A stretch of 64,000 nucleotides of DNA, taken from positions 2,764,120-2,828,119 of the forward strand of contig NZ_BMXQ01000001.1 in the NCBI RefSeq assembly GCF_014651835.1. The letters run 5' to 3'. This document shows, piece after piece, positions 53,775-63,632 of the stretch; within the stretch, counting starts at the first letter, position 1, and every line of letters begins with the position of its first letter. This DNA comes from Pigmentiphaga litoralis (GTDB taxonomy: Bacteria; Pseudomonadota; Gammaproteobacteria; Burkholderiales; Burkholderiaceae_B). The notes below the pieces were generated by a model. The model saw only the letters and a program-made list of their open reading frames with translations, was not told the DNA's origin and searched no databases. The position numbers were made by a program, and so were the translations under genes.

Positions 53775-54980
53775 ATGTCCTCTCCCCTTGCCACGCCCGC
53801 TGTTCCCGCCGCTCGCCCCCTGTCGGGGTGGACCACCCTTTTGCTGGCGGTCGCCTGCGGCATCATCGTCGCCAACCTCTATTACGCGCAGCCCCTGATC
53901 GGTCCCATCAGCAGCGACCTGAACCTGGCGCCCGAAGTGGCCGGTGTCATCGTCACGTTGACGCAGATTGGCTATGTGCTCGGCCTGTTGTTCCTGGTGC
54001 CGCTGGGCGACCGGCTTGAAAACCGCAAGCTCGTCGTGGGGGTGCTGATGCTGACTGCGGGCGCCCTGGCGGTCACTGCGTTCGCGCGCTCCACGCCGGT
54101 GTTCCTGGTCGCATCGATAGGCGTGGGACTGGGGTCGGTGGTCGCGCAGATCCTGGTGCCGTTTGCGGCCAACCTGGCGCCGGAAGCGACACGCGGACGC
54201 GTCGTGGGCAATGTCATGAGCGGACTGTTCGCCGGCATCATGCTGGCTCGGCCCATTGCCAGTCTGGTTGCCGACATGTTCGGCTGGCACGCCGTGTTCG
54301 CAGGGTCGGCCATCGCCAATCTGGCGCTGGCGGTGTTCCTGCTGCGCACCCTGCCCCGCCGCCAGCCGCAGTCCAGCATGGCCTACCCGGCCCTGCTGCG
54401 ATCGATGTGGGACCTGCTTTGCACGTCGGCGCTGCTGCGCCGCCGCGCGGTGTATCACGTGTTTGCGTTCGGTACCTTCAGCCTGTTCTGGACCACCGTG
54501 CCGCTGCTGCTGGCCAGCCCGGCATTCGGCATGTCGCAAACGCAGATCGCCCTGTTTGCGCTCGCCGGCGTGGCGGGCGCGGTGGCAGCGCCCGTGGCGG
54601 GACGCCTGGCCGATCGCGGCCTGGTGCGGTCGGGCACCTTCCTGGCCCTGGGCCTGGTGGCGGCCGCCCTGGTGCTTGCGATCGTCGTGCCACCGCCAAT
54701 GTCAGGCGCGCTGGCAGCGCTGGTCGTGACCGCCATCGTCATCGATATGGGGGTGTCGGCGAACTTGATCCTCAGTCAGCGTGTCATATTCTCCATCGGC
54801 GCCGATGTACGCAGCCGTGTGAACGGCGTGTTCATGGCGCTGTTCTTTGCCGGTGGTGCCGCCGGCTCGACGCTGGGCGTTTGGACCTATGCCCATGGCG
54901 GATGGATGACCACCTTATGGGTGGCATTGGCCCTGCCGGTGCTGGCCCTGCTGTACGCTTTTACGGACAAGAAACGATAG
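53775..54980 (+). CDS. MFS efflux transporter, DHA1/YnfM-like
   Basis: Twelve-helix major facilitator permease. [19 protein letters not shown] at the first helix, the loop motif [15 protein letters not shown] between helices 2 and 3, GRLADRG after helix 8. 401 residues from the ATG at 53775; two earlier ATGs (53691, 53730) are in frame but add polar sequence. Substrate unknown; likely drug/proton antiport. It is 13 bases ahead of a two-component system, which may regulate it. Confidence 0.88.
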   Translation: MSSPLATPAVPAARPLSGWTTLLLAVACGIIVANLYYAQPLIGPISSDLNLAPEVAGVIVTLTQIGYVLGLLFLVPLGDRLENRKLVVGVLMLTAGALAVTAFARSTPVFLVASIGVGLGSVVAQILVPFAANLAPEATRGRVVGNVMSGLFAGIMLARPIASLVADMFGWHAVFAGSAIANLALAVFLLRTLPRRQPQSSMAYPALLRSMWDLLCTSALLRRRAVYHVFAFGTFSLFWTTVPLLLASPAFGMSQTQIALFALAGVAGAVAAPVAGRLADRGLVRSGTFLALGLVAAALVLAIVVPPPMSGALAALVVTAIVIDMGVSANLILSQRVIFSIGADVRSRVNGVFMALFFAGGAAGSTLGVWTYAHGGWMTTLWVALALPVLALLYAFTDKKR

Positions 54981-54993
54981 GACTTCCCTGCCC

Positions 54994-55665
54994 ATGCGCA
55001 TCCTGCTGGTTGAAGACGACATCATGATCGGCGAGACCGTGCTGGACGTGCTGCGCGCGGAGCATTACGCGGTGGACTGGGTCAAGCGCGCGGGCCAGGC
55101 CGACACGGCGCTGCGCACCGAGCAGTACGACCTGGTGCTGCTGGACCTGGGCCTGCCCGATGGGGATGGCCTGAACGTGCTGCGCGAGCTGCGGGCCCGG
55201 CAGGAACGCCTGCCCGTGCTGATCGCCACTGCGCGCGATGCGGTCGAACAGCGCATTGCCGGGCTGGATGCGGGCGCCGACGATTACGTCGTCAAACCCT
55301 ATGACGTCGATGAACTGCTGGCCCGCATCCGCGCGCTGATCCGCCGCAGCGCAGGCCGCGCCGAGCCCGTCTATGTACATGGCGATGTCAGCATCCAGCC
55401 GGCCACGCGCGAAGTGGTGGTGGCCGGCCAGCCCGTGACCCTGACGGCGCGCGAGTGGGCCGTGCTCGAGCCGTTGCTTGCGCGCCCGGGCATGATCCTG
55501 TCGCGCGCCCAACTTGAAGAAAAGCTGTACAGCTGGAAGGACGACATCAGCAGCAATGCGGTCGAAGTGTATGTGCACGGCCTGCGCAAAAAGCTGGGCA
55601 ATGACCTGATTCAGAACGTGCGCGGGGTCGGATACCTGGTGCCCAAGACGCACCCCATGGCATGA
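54994..55665 (+). CDS. OmpR/QseB-type response regulator
   Basis: 223 residues. Receiver with LVEDDIMIG, phospho-acceptor Asp51 (LLDLGLPDGDG), the Thr/Ala pair in IATARD and Lys in YVVKPYDVDELLARI; the C-terminal winged helix is TLTAREWAVLEPLLA, LYSWKDDISSNAVEVYVHGLRKKLG. Closest to the QseB/PmrA/TctD group. Overlaps the kinase gene by four bases. Confidence 0.93.
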   Translation: MRILLVEDDIMIGETVLDVLRAEHYAVDWVKRAGQADTALRTEQYDLVLLDLGLPDGDGLNVLRELRARQERLPVLIATARDAVEQRIAGLDAGADDYVVKPYDVDELLARIRALIRRSAGRAEPVYVHGDVSIQPATREVVVAGQPVTLTAREWAVLEPLLARPGMILSRAQLEEKLYSWKDDISSNAVEVYVHGLRKKLGNDLIQNVRGVGYLVPKTHPMA

Positions 55666-57050
55666 CGCTGTCGATCCTTCATTCCCTGCGCGCGCGCCTC
55701 CTGTTCTTCCTGCTCGCCGCGATTTTGCTCACTGCCGTCGTACAGGGCGGCGTCGCCTATCGCGGCGCGCTGACGCAAGCGGACGAGATCTTCGACTACC
55801 ACTTGCAGCGCACGGCATTTTCTTTGAGCGCCGGCAATCCCATTGCGAACATGCAAGGCAATGACGAAGCAGGCGAGGTACCCGAAGACCGCGATCTGGT
55901 GATCCAGGTCTGGACGCCCGATGGCGTGCGAGTGTTCCGATCCGCGCCCCGCCTGCCCCTGCCCGATCGCACCGTGCTAGGCTTTTCGGACCTGGAATGG
56001 CAGGGCGCCACGTACCGCGTGTTCTCGTTGCAGACGCGATCGCAAGTGATTCAGGTCGCGCAGGACATGGCCGTGCGCACGGGCATGGCCCGTACCCTGG
56101 CCTTGCGCGCCGTGTGGCCGATCGCTGCGCTGGCGCCCTTGTTGATGCTGGTGGTGGGCTGGGTGATCAGCGTGTCGCTGCGGCCCGTCGACCGCGCACG
56201 CCGGCAGGTGGCGACACGGCAGGCCAATGATCTGTCGCCGATCGGTGACCAGGGTCTGCCAGATGAAGTGCGGCCGCTGGTGCATGAACTGAACCTGCTG
56301 CTGTCACGCGTGCAGGACGCCTTTGCGACGCAGAAGCGCTTCGTGGGCGATGCGGCGCACGAACTGCGGTCGCCCCTGGCCGCGCTCAAGTTGCAGATCC
56401 AGTCGCTGCAGCGCGCGACCGATGACGCGGCACGCGACACCGCAACGCGGCGGCTCGCGGCAGGCATCGATCGGGCAACGCACCTGGTCGAACAGCTGCT
56501 GTTGCTCGCGCGGCAGGAAGGCGGCCCCGCGCCAGCTGCACAAATGCCATCCACCTCCTTGCGCGATGCGGTGGGAGTGGCGATCGCCGACGTGCTGCCA
56601 CTGGCGCAGGCCGGGGACATCAACCTTGGCGTGGTGGATGACCCTGCGGCTGACCCGGTGGTGAACGCGAAGGGCGATATGGACAGTGTTCCCCTTCCGC
56701 GTGACGAACTGGTCGTGCTGGTGCGCAACCTGATCGACAACGCGGTGAAGTACACCCCTGGCCCGGGGCGTGTAGATGTTGGGATCAGCCGCACAGCGCC
56801 GACCCCGCATGCATCCACGACACCTGGCGCGACCCTGACCGTCGATGACAGCGGCCCGGGCATTCCCGACACCGAACGCCAGCGCGTCTTCGACCGCTTC
56901 TATCGGGCCTCGGACGCCACCGGTGTCGGCAGCGGCCTGGGCCTGGCGATCGTCAAGGCGATCGCCGACAGACATGGCGCAACGATCCTGCTCGATCGTT
57001 CGCCCACCCTTGGGGGCTTGCGTGTGCAAGTGATCTTCCCGCTCCCCTGA
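55662..57050 (+). CDS. Sensor histidine kinase, QseC-like
   Basis: 462 residues. Two membrane helices (about 12-32 and 148-171) around a 115-residue periplasmic sensor, a HAMP-like linker, H-box His233 (VGDAAHELRSPLAALKLQ), N-box LVRNLIDNAVKYTPG, D-box DSGPGIPD and G-box GSGLGLAIV. The signal is unknown. Coupled to the regulator gene and cotranscribed behind the MFS gene. Confidence 0.92.
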   Translation: MTLSILHSLRARLLFFLLAAILLTAVVQGGVAYRGALTQADEIFDYHLQRTAFSLSAGNPIANMQGNDEAGEVPEDRDLVIQVWTPDGVRVFRSAPRLPLPDRTVLGFSDLEWQGATYRVFSLQTRSQVIQVAQDMAVRTGMARTLALRAVWPIAALAPLLMLVVGWVISVSLRPVDRARRQVATRQANDLSPIGDQGLPDEVRPLVHELNLLLSRVQDAFATQKRFVGDAAHELRSPLAALKLQIQSLQRATDDAARDTATRRLAAGIDRATHLVEQLLLLARQEGGPAPAAQMPSTSLRDAVGVAIADVLPLAQAGDINLGVVDDPAADPVVNAKGDMDSVPLPRDELVVLVRNLIDNAVKYTPGPGRVDVGISRTAPTPHASTTPGATLTVDDSGPGIPDTERQRVFDRFYRASDATGVGSGLGLAIVKAIADRHGATILLDRSPTLGGLRVQVIFPLP

Positions 57051-57116
57051 TCCACCAATAACAGCACGACCCGGGGCGCGCGACATCCGCGGCGCCCCAC
57101 CCTTGGAGACTTTGGC

Positions 57117-57776
57117 ATGACCCTTTCAGCAAGCAGCGGCCGTACGGTATTGGGCCTCTTGCTCGCCGGCGGACGCGGCACCCGATTTTCGCCCGACGCC
57201 AGCCGCAACAAGTTGCTCGCCCGCATCGACGGCCAGCCCGTCTGTGTCGGCGCCGCGCAGTCCCTCAAGAACGCGCAACTGCGCGTGATCGCGGCCACCT
57301 CGCCGCACGCCCCCGATGTCGGCAAGGCGCTGGCTGCCGCCGGCTGCGAAGTGCTGGTGTGCGATCGCGCATCCGAAGGCATGGGCGTGACGCTGGCGCA
57401 GGCCGTGATGCAGGCCAGCGCACGCGAAGCCGCAGCCGGCAACGAACCACCGTGCTGGTGCGTCATGCCCGCCGACATGCCGCGGATTTCGACCGCCACC
57501 ATCGTGCGATTGCTGGACGTGTGGCGCAAGTTGCCCGCCGCCACCCGCCGCAAATGCGTGCTGGCGCCCGCCTATCGCGGCGTGCGTGGCCATCCGGTGC
57601 TGTTCGGATCGGACTGGAGCGCGTCGCTGGCCACACTGGAAGGCGACGAAGGCGCACGGTCCTTGATCCGCGGCCGGCTCACCCTGATCGAAGTCGATGA
57701 CCCCGGCTGCCTGTTCGATGTCGACACACCCGAAGCGCTGACGACGCCGCGGGTCGGGCGCACGGCGATGGGGTGA
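57117..57776 (+). CDS. MobA/MocA-like nucleotidyltransferase
   Basis: 219 residues. LLLAGGRGTRFSPDASRNKLLARIDG (NTP-binding loop), MPADMPRIS (metal-binding Asp), GVRGHPVLFGSDW and the closing DVDTPEAL are typical of molybdopterin cytidylyltransferase MocA and relatives. Such proteins usually sit with xanthine-dehydrogenase-type genes, which are not seen here. Confidence 0.82.
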   Translation: MTLSASSGRTVLGLLLAGGRGTRFSPDASRNKLLARIDGQPVCVGAAQSLKNAQLRVIAATSPHAPDVGKALAAAGCEVLVCDRASEGMGVTLAQAVMQASAREAAAGNEPPCWCVMPADMPRISTATIVRLLDVWRKLPAATRRKCVLAPAYRGVRGHPVLFGSDWSASLATLEGDEGARSLIRGRLTLIEVDDPGCLFDVDTPEALTTPRVGRTAMG

Positions 57777-57856
57777 AGGGCGCGGATCTGCGACGGCCTT
57801 CGTTACCGCCGGCAGCTTGCCCTAACATAGAGCCATCTTCACGGAACCCGACCTCG

Positions 57857-59641
57857 ATGACCGACTCCTCGATGCACGACGCGATCACCTATCAGCTTTC
57901 CCCGTCCGACCCCGCCGGCCACCGTTGCACGGTCGTGCTGACGGTGCCGCATCCGGACCCCGCAGGCCAGACCCTGAGCCTGCCCGCCTGGATTCCGGGC
58001 AGCTACATGATCCGTGACTTCGCGCGCAACATCGAGACCATCGACGCCCGCGCAGGCGGACGCCGCGTGCCGCTCGACAAGCTGGACAAGCACACCTGGA
58101 AAGCCGCGCCCTGCCGCGGTCCGCTGGTCATTACCTGCGTCATCTACGCGTGGGACCTGTCGGTGCGCGCCGCGCATCTGGACGACACGCACGGGTTCTT
58201 CAATGGCACCAGCGTCTTCCTGCGCGTGCATGGACAGGAACGCCGGCCCTGCCTGCTCGATCTGCAGCCGCCACGCGATGCGTTGCAACTGCCCTGGCGT
58301 GTCTACACCAGTCTGCCCGAAGCCAAGGGTCACGCGCAGGCCGCGCCGCGCCATGGCTTCGGCATGTATCGCGCGCCAGATTACGACGCGCTGCTGGATC
58401 ACCCGATCGAAATGGGCACGCCCCAGGTGGCGACGTTTACCGCGCACGGCGCCACGCACGAACTGGTGTTCACGGGCGCGATGCCCAACCTGGATCTGGA
58501 ACGCCTGGCGGAAGACGTGCAACGCATCTGCGACGCGCAGATTGCCTTCTTCGAACCGCGCACGCGGCAGGCCCCGTTCCTGGACAGCTCGAACCGCTAT
58601 GTGTTCATGACGATGGTGACGGGCGACGGCTACGGCGGTCTGGAACATCGGGCATCGACTGCGCTCATGACGGCGCGGGGCGACTTGCCTGTGCGCGGCG
58701 TGCCTGGCCAGACCGACGGCTACCGCAACTTCCTGGGCCTAGTCAGTCACGAATATTTCCACACCTGGAACGTCAAGCGCATCAAGCCTGCGGCGTTCGC
58801 GCCGTACGACCTCGACAAGGAAAATCCGACGCGCCTGCTGTGGCTGTTCGAAGGCTTTACTTCCTACTACGACGACCTCTTCCTGGTGCGCGCGCAGGTG
58901 ATCGGCATGACCGACTATCTGCGCACCCTGGGCAAGACGATCACCTCGGTGCTCGGGGCGCCAGGCCGGCTCAAACAATCGGTAGCCGAAAGTTCATTCG
59001 ATGCGTGGACCAAGTACTACCGGCAGGACGAAAACTCGGTCAATGCCATCGTCAGCTACTACACCAAGGGGTCCCTGGTGGCGCTGGCACTGGACCTGCA
59101 CATCCGCATCGAAACGCGCCATCGCCGCAGCCTGGATGACCTGATGCGCCTGCTGTGGGACCGGTATGGCCGCGATTTCTACCAGGGCGCCGGCCTGGGG
59201 GTACCCGAAGATGCGATGGCCGAGCTGGTCAAGGAAGCCACCGGCGTCGATATCACCGACTTCCTTGCGCGCTATGTGGATGGCCGCGAGGATCCGCCGC
59301 TGGAAGCGCTGCTGGCGCGCCAGGGCATTACCGTGCAGTGGAAGGCGGCGTCGACCTTGCCATCGATCGGCGCTCGCACCGGCAAGCAGGGCGATGACCT
59401 GCGGCTGTCGGCCGTGATCGAGAAAGGCCCGGCGCACAAGGCGGGGCTGTCGGCGCACGACGTGATCGTGGCGATCGACGGCGTGCGGGTCACGGCCACC
59501 AATCTTGACAAGGTGCTGGGGCGCTATCGGGCGGGGGACACGGTGACGGTGCATGCCTTCCGCCGCGACGAACTGCGCAGCGTCAGGCTGAAGCTGGCCG
59601 CGCCGCCCGCGCTCGATTGCGTGCTGACGGCAGCGGCGTAG
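57857..59641 (+). CDS. M61 glycyl aminopeptidase family metalloprotease with PDZ domain
   Basis: 594 residues, no signal peptide. N-terminal beta-domain (about 10-190; PAWIPGSYMIRDFARNIETI is the family motif), zinc site HEYFH in LVSHEYFHTWNVKRIKP with the third ligand in LLWLFEGFTSYYDD, and a C-terminal PDZ domain (about 510-580; AVIEKGPAHKAGLSAHDVIVAIDGVRV). Substrates unknown; probably oligopeptide clean-up. Convergent with ung, with six bases between stops. Confidence 0.9.
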   Translation: MTDSSMHDAITYQLSPSDPAGHRCTVVLTVPHPDPAGQTLSLPAWIPGSYMIRDFARNIETIDARAGGRRVPLDKLDKHTWKAAPCRGPLVITCVIYAWDLSVRAAHLDDTHGFFNGTSVFLRVHGQERRPCLLDLQPPRDALQLPWRVYTSLPEAKGHAQAAPRHGFGMYRAPDYDALLDHPIEMGTPQVATFTAHGATHELVFTGAMPNLDLERLAEDVQRICDAQIAFFEPRTRQAPFLDSSNRYVFMTMVTGDGYGGLEHRASTALMTARGDLPVRGVPGQTDGYRNFLGLVSHEYFHTWNVKRIKPAAFAPYDLDKENPTRLLWLFEGFTSYYDDLFLVRAQVIGMTDYLRTLGKTITSVLGAPGRLKQSVAESSFDAWTKYYRQDENSVNAIVSYYTKGSLVALALDLHIRIETRHRRSLDDLMRLLWDRYGRDFYQGAGLGVPEDAMAELVKEATGVDITDFLARYVDGREDPPLEALLARQGITVQWKAASTLPSIGARTGKQGDDLRLSAVIEKGPAHKAGLSAHDVIVAIDGVRVTATNLDKVLGRYRAGDTVTVHAFRRDELRSVRLKLAAPPALDCVLTAAA

Positions 59642-59647
59642 CGGCCC

Positions 59648-60520
59648 CTAGCGCCAGTCGATCGGCGCCAGGCCCCGTTCTTTCAGCCACGCATTGGCCG
59701 TGGCAAAGTGCCCGCAGCCCAGGAACGGGACGGGCGGCCGCGAGGCCGACAGGGGTGACGGGTGGTTCGACATCAGCGCCAGGTGCCCGGTGTTGGCCGG
59801 TAGCAAGGCCTGCTTGGCCTGCGCGTGGGACCCCCACAGCATGAAGACCTTGGGCGCCGGTTCGCGCGCAATTTGTGCGATCACTTCGTCCGTAAAGGCT
59901 TCCCAGCCCCGCTTGGCATGCGACGCCGGCAGGCCGTCTTCCACCGTCAACACGGTGTTGAGCAACAGCACGCCCTGCTCGGCCCACCGCGTCAGATCGT
60001 TGTTGAACGCAACCGGATTGCCGCCAAAGTCGGCCGCCACTTCCTTGAAGATGTTGCGCAGACTGGGCGGCCGCTTGAAGCCCATGGGCACCGAAAACGA
60101 CAATCCTTGCGCCTGCCCAGGACCGTGATACGGGTCCTGACCAAGGATCACCACGCGCGTGTTTGCAGGCGTCGCCAGATCCAGCGCGCGAAAGGGCCGC
60201 GTCGGATAGATGACCGCACCGGCCTCGCGACGCGCATCCACGAAATGCGCCAGCGCGTCGAAGGTGGACGACGTCAGGACATCCGACAGCAGCGACCGCC
60301 ACGACGGCGGCAAGGCCGCCACCTGATCGCGCAGTGATGTGTCGAGGACATTGCCGGCGGTGACGGGGGGTGTGAATGCCGATGCGGCCGTTGCGGCTGT
60401 GTTCGCATCCGGCGATCCGGCACGCTGCGCCGCCTTGGCAGTCACCCTGCCAGCCACCCTGGCGTCCTTGGCCGCGCCGTCATCATCGGGCGCATCCAGG
60501 TCCGAGAACAGATCCCTCAC
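59648..60520 (-). CDS. ung: Uracil-DNA glycosylase
   Basis: Family 1 UDG that excises uracil from DNA. Catalytic Asp in [16 protein letters not shown], the uracil-binding GLSFSVP and LLLNTVLTV, and the DNA-clamp [11 protein letters not shown] with the catalytic His. 290 residues with a 60-residue unconserved N-terminus. Its ATG overlaps the trpC stop, so it is carried as the last gene of the trp operon. Confidence 0.95.
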   Translation of the reverse strand: MRDLFSDLDAPDDDGAAKDARVAGRVTAKAAQRAGSPDANTAATAASAFTPPVTAGNVLDTSLRDQVAALPPSWRSLLSDVLTSSTFDALAHFVDARREAGAVIYPTRPFRALDLATPANTRVVILGQDPYHGPGQAQGLSFSVPMGFKRPPSLRNIFKEVAADFGGNPVAFNNDLTRWAEQGVLLLNTVLTVEDGLPASHAKRGWEAFTDEVIAQIAREPAPKVFMLWGSHAQAKQALLPANTGHLALMSNHPSPLSASRPPVPFLGCGHFATANAWLKERGLAPIDWR

Positions 60521-61305
60521 GCGAACAACCGCGCCAGTTCGACACCCGGGTCCGGCGCGCGCATGAACGCTTCACCGACCAGGAAGGCATGGACGTCATG
60601 CTCGCGCATGAAGCGCACGTCTTCAGGCCTGGCAATCGCGCTTTCGGTCACGACCCGCTTGCCTTCGGGAATGCGCGGCAGCAGATCGATGGTGTTCTGC
60701 AAGGACGTTTCGAAGGTGCGCAGATTGCGGTTGTTCACGCCCAGCAGCGTGGTGCGCAGGTCCAGCGCAATGTCCAGTTCCGCGGCATCGTGCACTTCCA
60801 CCAGCACGTCCATGCCCAGTTCCATGGCCAGCGCTTCGTAATCCCGCAGCTGCGACGGCGACAGCGCCGCCACGATCAGCAGGATGCAGTCGGCGCCCCG
60901 CGCGCGGGCTTCCACCACCTGGTAGGTATCGACAATGAAGTCCTTGCGCAGTACCGGCAAGGCGCAGGCGGCGCGCGCCTGGCGCAGGTAGTCCATGGAC
61001 CCCTGGAAGAACTGCATGTCGGTCAACACCGACAGGCAGGCCGCACCATGCGCGGCGTACGACGCCGCGATCTCGGCTGGCTGGAAGTTCTCGCGGATCA
61101 CGCCCTTGGATGGCGACGCCTTCTTGATCTCGGCAATCACACCGGCCCTGCCGCCTTCGATGCGGCGTTCGATCGCGGCCGCAAAACCGCGCACGTCCTG
61201 GCGCGCCTCGGCCTCGCGGCGCAATTCGGATTCGCTGCGCATGCGCCGCGCCGCGACTACTTCCTCTGCCTTGACGTCAAGGATACGTTTGAGAATGTCG
61301 TTCAT
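60517..61305 (-). CDS. trpC: Indole-3-glycerol phosphate synthase
   Basis: TIM-barrel enzyme that closes the indole ring of Cd[17 protein letters not shown] with the catalytic Lys, [37 protein letters not shown] and [12 protein letters not shown]. 262 residues, monofunctional. Seven bases after trpD and overlapping ung. Confidence 0.95.
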   Translation of the reverse strand: MNDILKRILDVKAEEVVAARRMRSESELRREAEARQDVRGFAAAIERRIEGGRAGVIAEIKKASPSKGVIRENFQPAEIAASYAAHGAACLSVLTDMQFFQGSMDYLRQARAACALPVLRKDFIVDTYQVVEARARGADCILLIVAALSPSQLRDYEALAMELGMDVLVEVHDAAELDIALDLRTTLLGVNNRNLRTFETSLQNTIDLLPRIPEGKRVVTESAIARPEDVRFMREHDVHAFLVGEAFMRAPDPGVELARLFA

Positions 61306-61312
61306 GAAGAAA

Positions 61313-62389
61313 CTACCTAGGGGTACGTGAAGCGGACTGCGTGAACGTGACGAAGGCGTCGAGTTTGGCCCGCGCCTGACCGCTCGCAATGATCTCGAAG
61401 GCCCGCTGGATACCGTCGGCGATCGACGGGACGACATTGCCCGCATACAGCGCGAGCCCCCCGTTCAACGCAACGATGTCGCGCGCCGCGCCAGGCACAT
61501 TGCCGAGCGCTTCGAGCACCATGTCGCGTGACTCGTCGCGGTTCGCCACTTTCAGGCTCCGGTTCGACACCATCTGCAGACCGAAGTCTTCCGGATGGAT
61601 CTCGTACTCATGCACTTCGCCATCACGCAGTTCACCGACCAGGGTGGCCGCGCCCAGCGACGCTTCGTCCATGCCGTCCTTGCCGTACACGACCAGCACG
61701 TGACGCGAGCCCAGACGCTGCAACACGCGTACCTGGATGCCGACCAGGTCCTGGTGGAACACGCCCATCAGCTGGTTTGCCGCGTTGGCGGGGTTAGTCA
61801 AGGGACCGAGCAGGTTGAAGATGGTTCGCACGCCCAGTTCCTTGCGGATCGGCGCGATGTTCTTCATGGCGCTGTGATGGGACGGCGCGAACATGAAACC
61901 AATTCCGGTGGCCTCGATACATTCGGCCACGGCGTCGGACGGCAGCATGACATTGACGCCCAGGGCCTCGAGCACATCGGCGCTGCCCGACGAGGAAGAC
62001 ACGCTGCGGTTGCCATGCTTGGCGATGCGCGCACCGCCCGCTGCGGCCACGAACATGGCGGCGGTGGAAATGTTGAAGGTGTGGGCGGCATCGCCCCCGG
62101 TGCCGGCAAGGTCCACCAGGCTGCTGGTGTCGGGTACGTCGACGCGCGTTGCGAACTCGCGCATGACCTGCGCGGCCGCGGTGATCTCGCCAATCGTCTC
62201 TTTCTTGACGCGCAGTCCCATGATCAGGGCCGACGCCGTCGCGGGCGCCATCTCCCCGCGCATCAGCATGCGCATCAGCGACAGCATCTCGTCGTGAAAG
62301 ATTTCGCGATGTTCGATGCAGCGCACCAGTGCTTCGTTGGGGGTGATGGGCAACACGGTCTCCTTGGGGAATCGTTGCGCGTGGTTCAT
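61313..62389 (-). CDS. trpD: Anthranilate phosphoribosyltransferase
   Basis: It transfers phosphoribose to anthranilate. [22 protein letters not shown] (PRPP loop), [35 protein letters not shown] and [10 protein letters not shown]. 358 residues from the ATG overlapping the trpG stop (ATGA). AAGGAG stands ahead of in-frame GTG/TTG codons at 62356/62353, which would give the 346-347-residue protein more usual for the family, so the true start is open. Confidence 0.94.
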   Translation of the reverse strand: MNHAQRFPKETVLPITPNEALVRCIEHREIFHDEMLSLMRMLMRGEMAPATASALIMGLRVKKETIGEITAAAQVMREFATRVDVPDTSSLVDLAGTGGDAAHTFNISTAAMFVAAAGGARIAKHGNRSVSSSSGSADVLEALGVNVMLPSDAVAECIEATGIGFMFAPSHHSAMKNIAPIRKELGVRTIFNLLGPLTNPANAANQLMGVFHQDLVGIQVRVLQRLGSRHVLVVYGKDGMDEASLGAATLVGELRDGEVHEYEIHPEDFGLQMVSNRSLKVANRDESRDMVLEALGNVPGAARDIVALNGGLALYAGNVVPSIADGIQRAFEIIASGQARAKLDAFVTFTQSASRTPR

Positions 62390-62955
62390 GCGGCCAGCGT
62401 CAGGAAATTGCGCAGCAGCGCGTGACCATGTTCGCTCAGGATGGATTCGGGGTGGAACTGCACGCCTACCACCGGCAGCGTGCGATGCCGCACGCCCATG
62501 ATCTCGCCGTCCAGCGTCTGCGCCGTCACGTCAAGGCACGCCGGCACCTCGTCGCGATCGATCGCCAGCGAATGGTAACGGATCACGGTGTAGGGCGACG
62601 GCAGATCGCGAAACACATCGGTGCCGCGGTGGGTGATCACCGACGTCTTGCCGTGCATCAACTGCTGCGCGCGAACAATTTTGCCACCGAACGCGGCGCC
62701 GATGGCTTGATGACCCAGGCACACGCCCAGGATGGGCACGCGTCCGGCAAAGGCCTGGATCAGGGGCACTGAAATGCCCGCCTCGGCCGGCGAGCACGGC
62801 CCCGGCGACACGCAGATGCGATCGGGCGCCAGGCGCTCGACTTCGTCGAGCGTGATCTCGTCGTTGCGGTACACACGCACGTCTTCGCCGAGTTCGCCGA
62901 AGTACTGGACCAGGTTGTAGGTAAAGGAATCGTAGTTGTCGAGCATGAGCAGCAT
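62386..62955 (-). CDS. trpG: Anthranilate synthase glutamine amidotransferase subunit
   Basis: Class I glutaminase that feeds ammonia to TrpE (also PabA-like). [34 protein letters not shown], nucleophile Cys in [12 protein letters not shown], and [14 protein letters not shown] with the His and Glu of the triad. 189 residues. trpE, which normally precedes it, is absent; the upstream DNA is a 400-bp non-coding stretch led by a trp leader peptide. Confidence 0.94.
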   Translation of the reverse strand: MLLMLDNYDSFTYNLVQYFGELGEDVRVYRNDEITLDEVERLAPDRICVSPGPCSPAEAGISVPLIQAFAGRVPILGVCLGHQAIGAAFGGKIVRAQQLMHGKTSVITHRGTDVFRDLPSPYTVIRYHSLAIDRDEVPACLDVTAQTLDGEIMGVRHRTLPVVGVQFHPESILSEHGHALLRNFLTLAA

Positions 62956-63355
62956 GGGGCACCTGTCGTTCGCGAATCGGTCGCGATCAAAGCAATGTCG
63001 ATGGGGCGCGGAAGGAATCCGGGCGGGCAAGGGCTAGTCGACAGGGCGCCATCGTCCGCCAGCGGCGGGACGACAAGGTGTTGCTGCGGATGCGCGAAGC
63101 AGACGCAGGCAAAACACAGGGAGACAAAACACGGGGAGGCGAAACACAGGGGCGCGAAGCACATGGACGCGACTCAGCGGCTGCCGGGGCAGTCGTGGTG
63201 CGAACAGTGCGAACGCTGGAACAGGAGGGTGAAACGTGCTGGGCATCGATCGGTCTCTAAGGTGAGCCGCCGCGCCTGGAGAGAGGATTCCGATACCTTG
63301 CCTGTCCTGGAACGGCGGCAAGGTGCGGATTCGTACCGCGTAAGCATGCCGCTTC
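62956..63355. other. 400-bp trpL-trpG gap without a gene
   Basis: No trpE segment is seen in any frame on the - strand. The gap holds a 15-bp repeat (63096-63170) and the attenuator-like hairpins close to the leader. Open frames across it encode cysteine/phenylalanine or lysine/histidine repeats and look like products of the repeat. Confidence 0.6.
63096..63170. repeat. 15-bp tandem repeat, five degenerate units, before trpG
   Basis: Units at 63096, 63111, 63126, 63141 and 63156 approximate AAAACACAGGGAGGC. Outer units are more diverged. The repeat lies within the expected trpGDC leader transcript. Confidence 0.75.
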
Positions 63356-63367
63356 TTAGAAGAAGCG
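63295..63367 (-). promoter_or_regulatory. trp attenuator-like hairpins after the leader peptide
   Basis: Three inverted repeats follow or overlap the trpL end: CGCTTCTT/AAGAAGCG (63350-63367, over the Arg-Phe-Phe-stop codons), GCGG/CCGC (63325-63339) and ACCTTGCC/GGCAAGGT (63295-63324, 14-base loop). The first and last are perfect 8-bp stems. I do not see a clear T-run after the last stem, so the terminator form is unproven. Confidence 0.45.
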
Positions 63368-63409
63368 CCACCACCACTTGGCAATACGAATCGGCGTCAT
63401 CGACATCAT
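63356..63409 (-). CDS. trpL: trp operon leader peptide with three tandem Trp codons
   Basis: A 17-codon frame reads MMSMTPIRIAKWWWRFF and stop. Three adjacent TGG codons before a stop, with inverted repeats starting at the stop and trpGDC downstream on the same strand, are the marks of trp attenuation. Starting at the fourth codon (63400) would give 14 residues. No ribosome-binding site is evident. TTGACC (63433-63428) lies 17 bases ahead of AATGAT, a weak promoter that would start transcription nearly at the leader. The distance to trpG is unusual because trpE is missing between them. Confidence 0.72.
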   Translation of the reverse strand: MMSMTPIRIAKWWWRFF

Positions 63410-63632
63410 TGTTGAGCTTGAGAGATCGGTCAAATGATCGCGCCGGGCTTGAGCTCACGGCGCGTGGGCAAGAATACCAGCAACCGTGCAGATGCGCCAC
63501 CTTGCGAAAGCCGGCCACCCCAAAGCGTTCGGCGCCCTGCTGGCCGATCCCTTCGATGAATCGTTGACTCCGACGCGTTCCCACATCCGCCGGCGCGATG
63601 GCGCCGACGGATAGCCCACTTGGCCGTCAGAA

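Noticed and set aside
62956-63355. Decayed trpE between trpL and trpG
   Set aside because: No frame on the - strand shows chorismate-binding motifs; the gap is too short and repeat-rich.
63491-63615. Short + strand frame (about 41 codons) beginning MRHLAKAGHPKAFGALL
   Set aside because: It looks protein-like at first, but there is no ribosome-binding site, no neighbour context and no family recognised; left out of the features.
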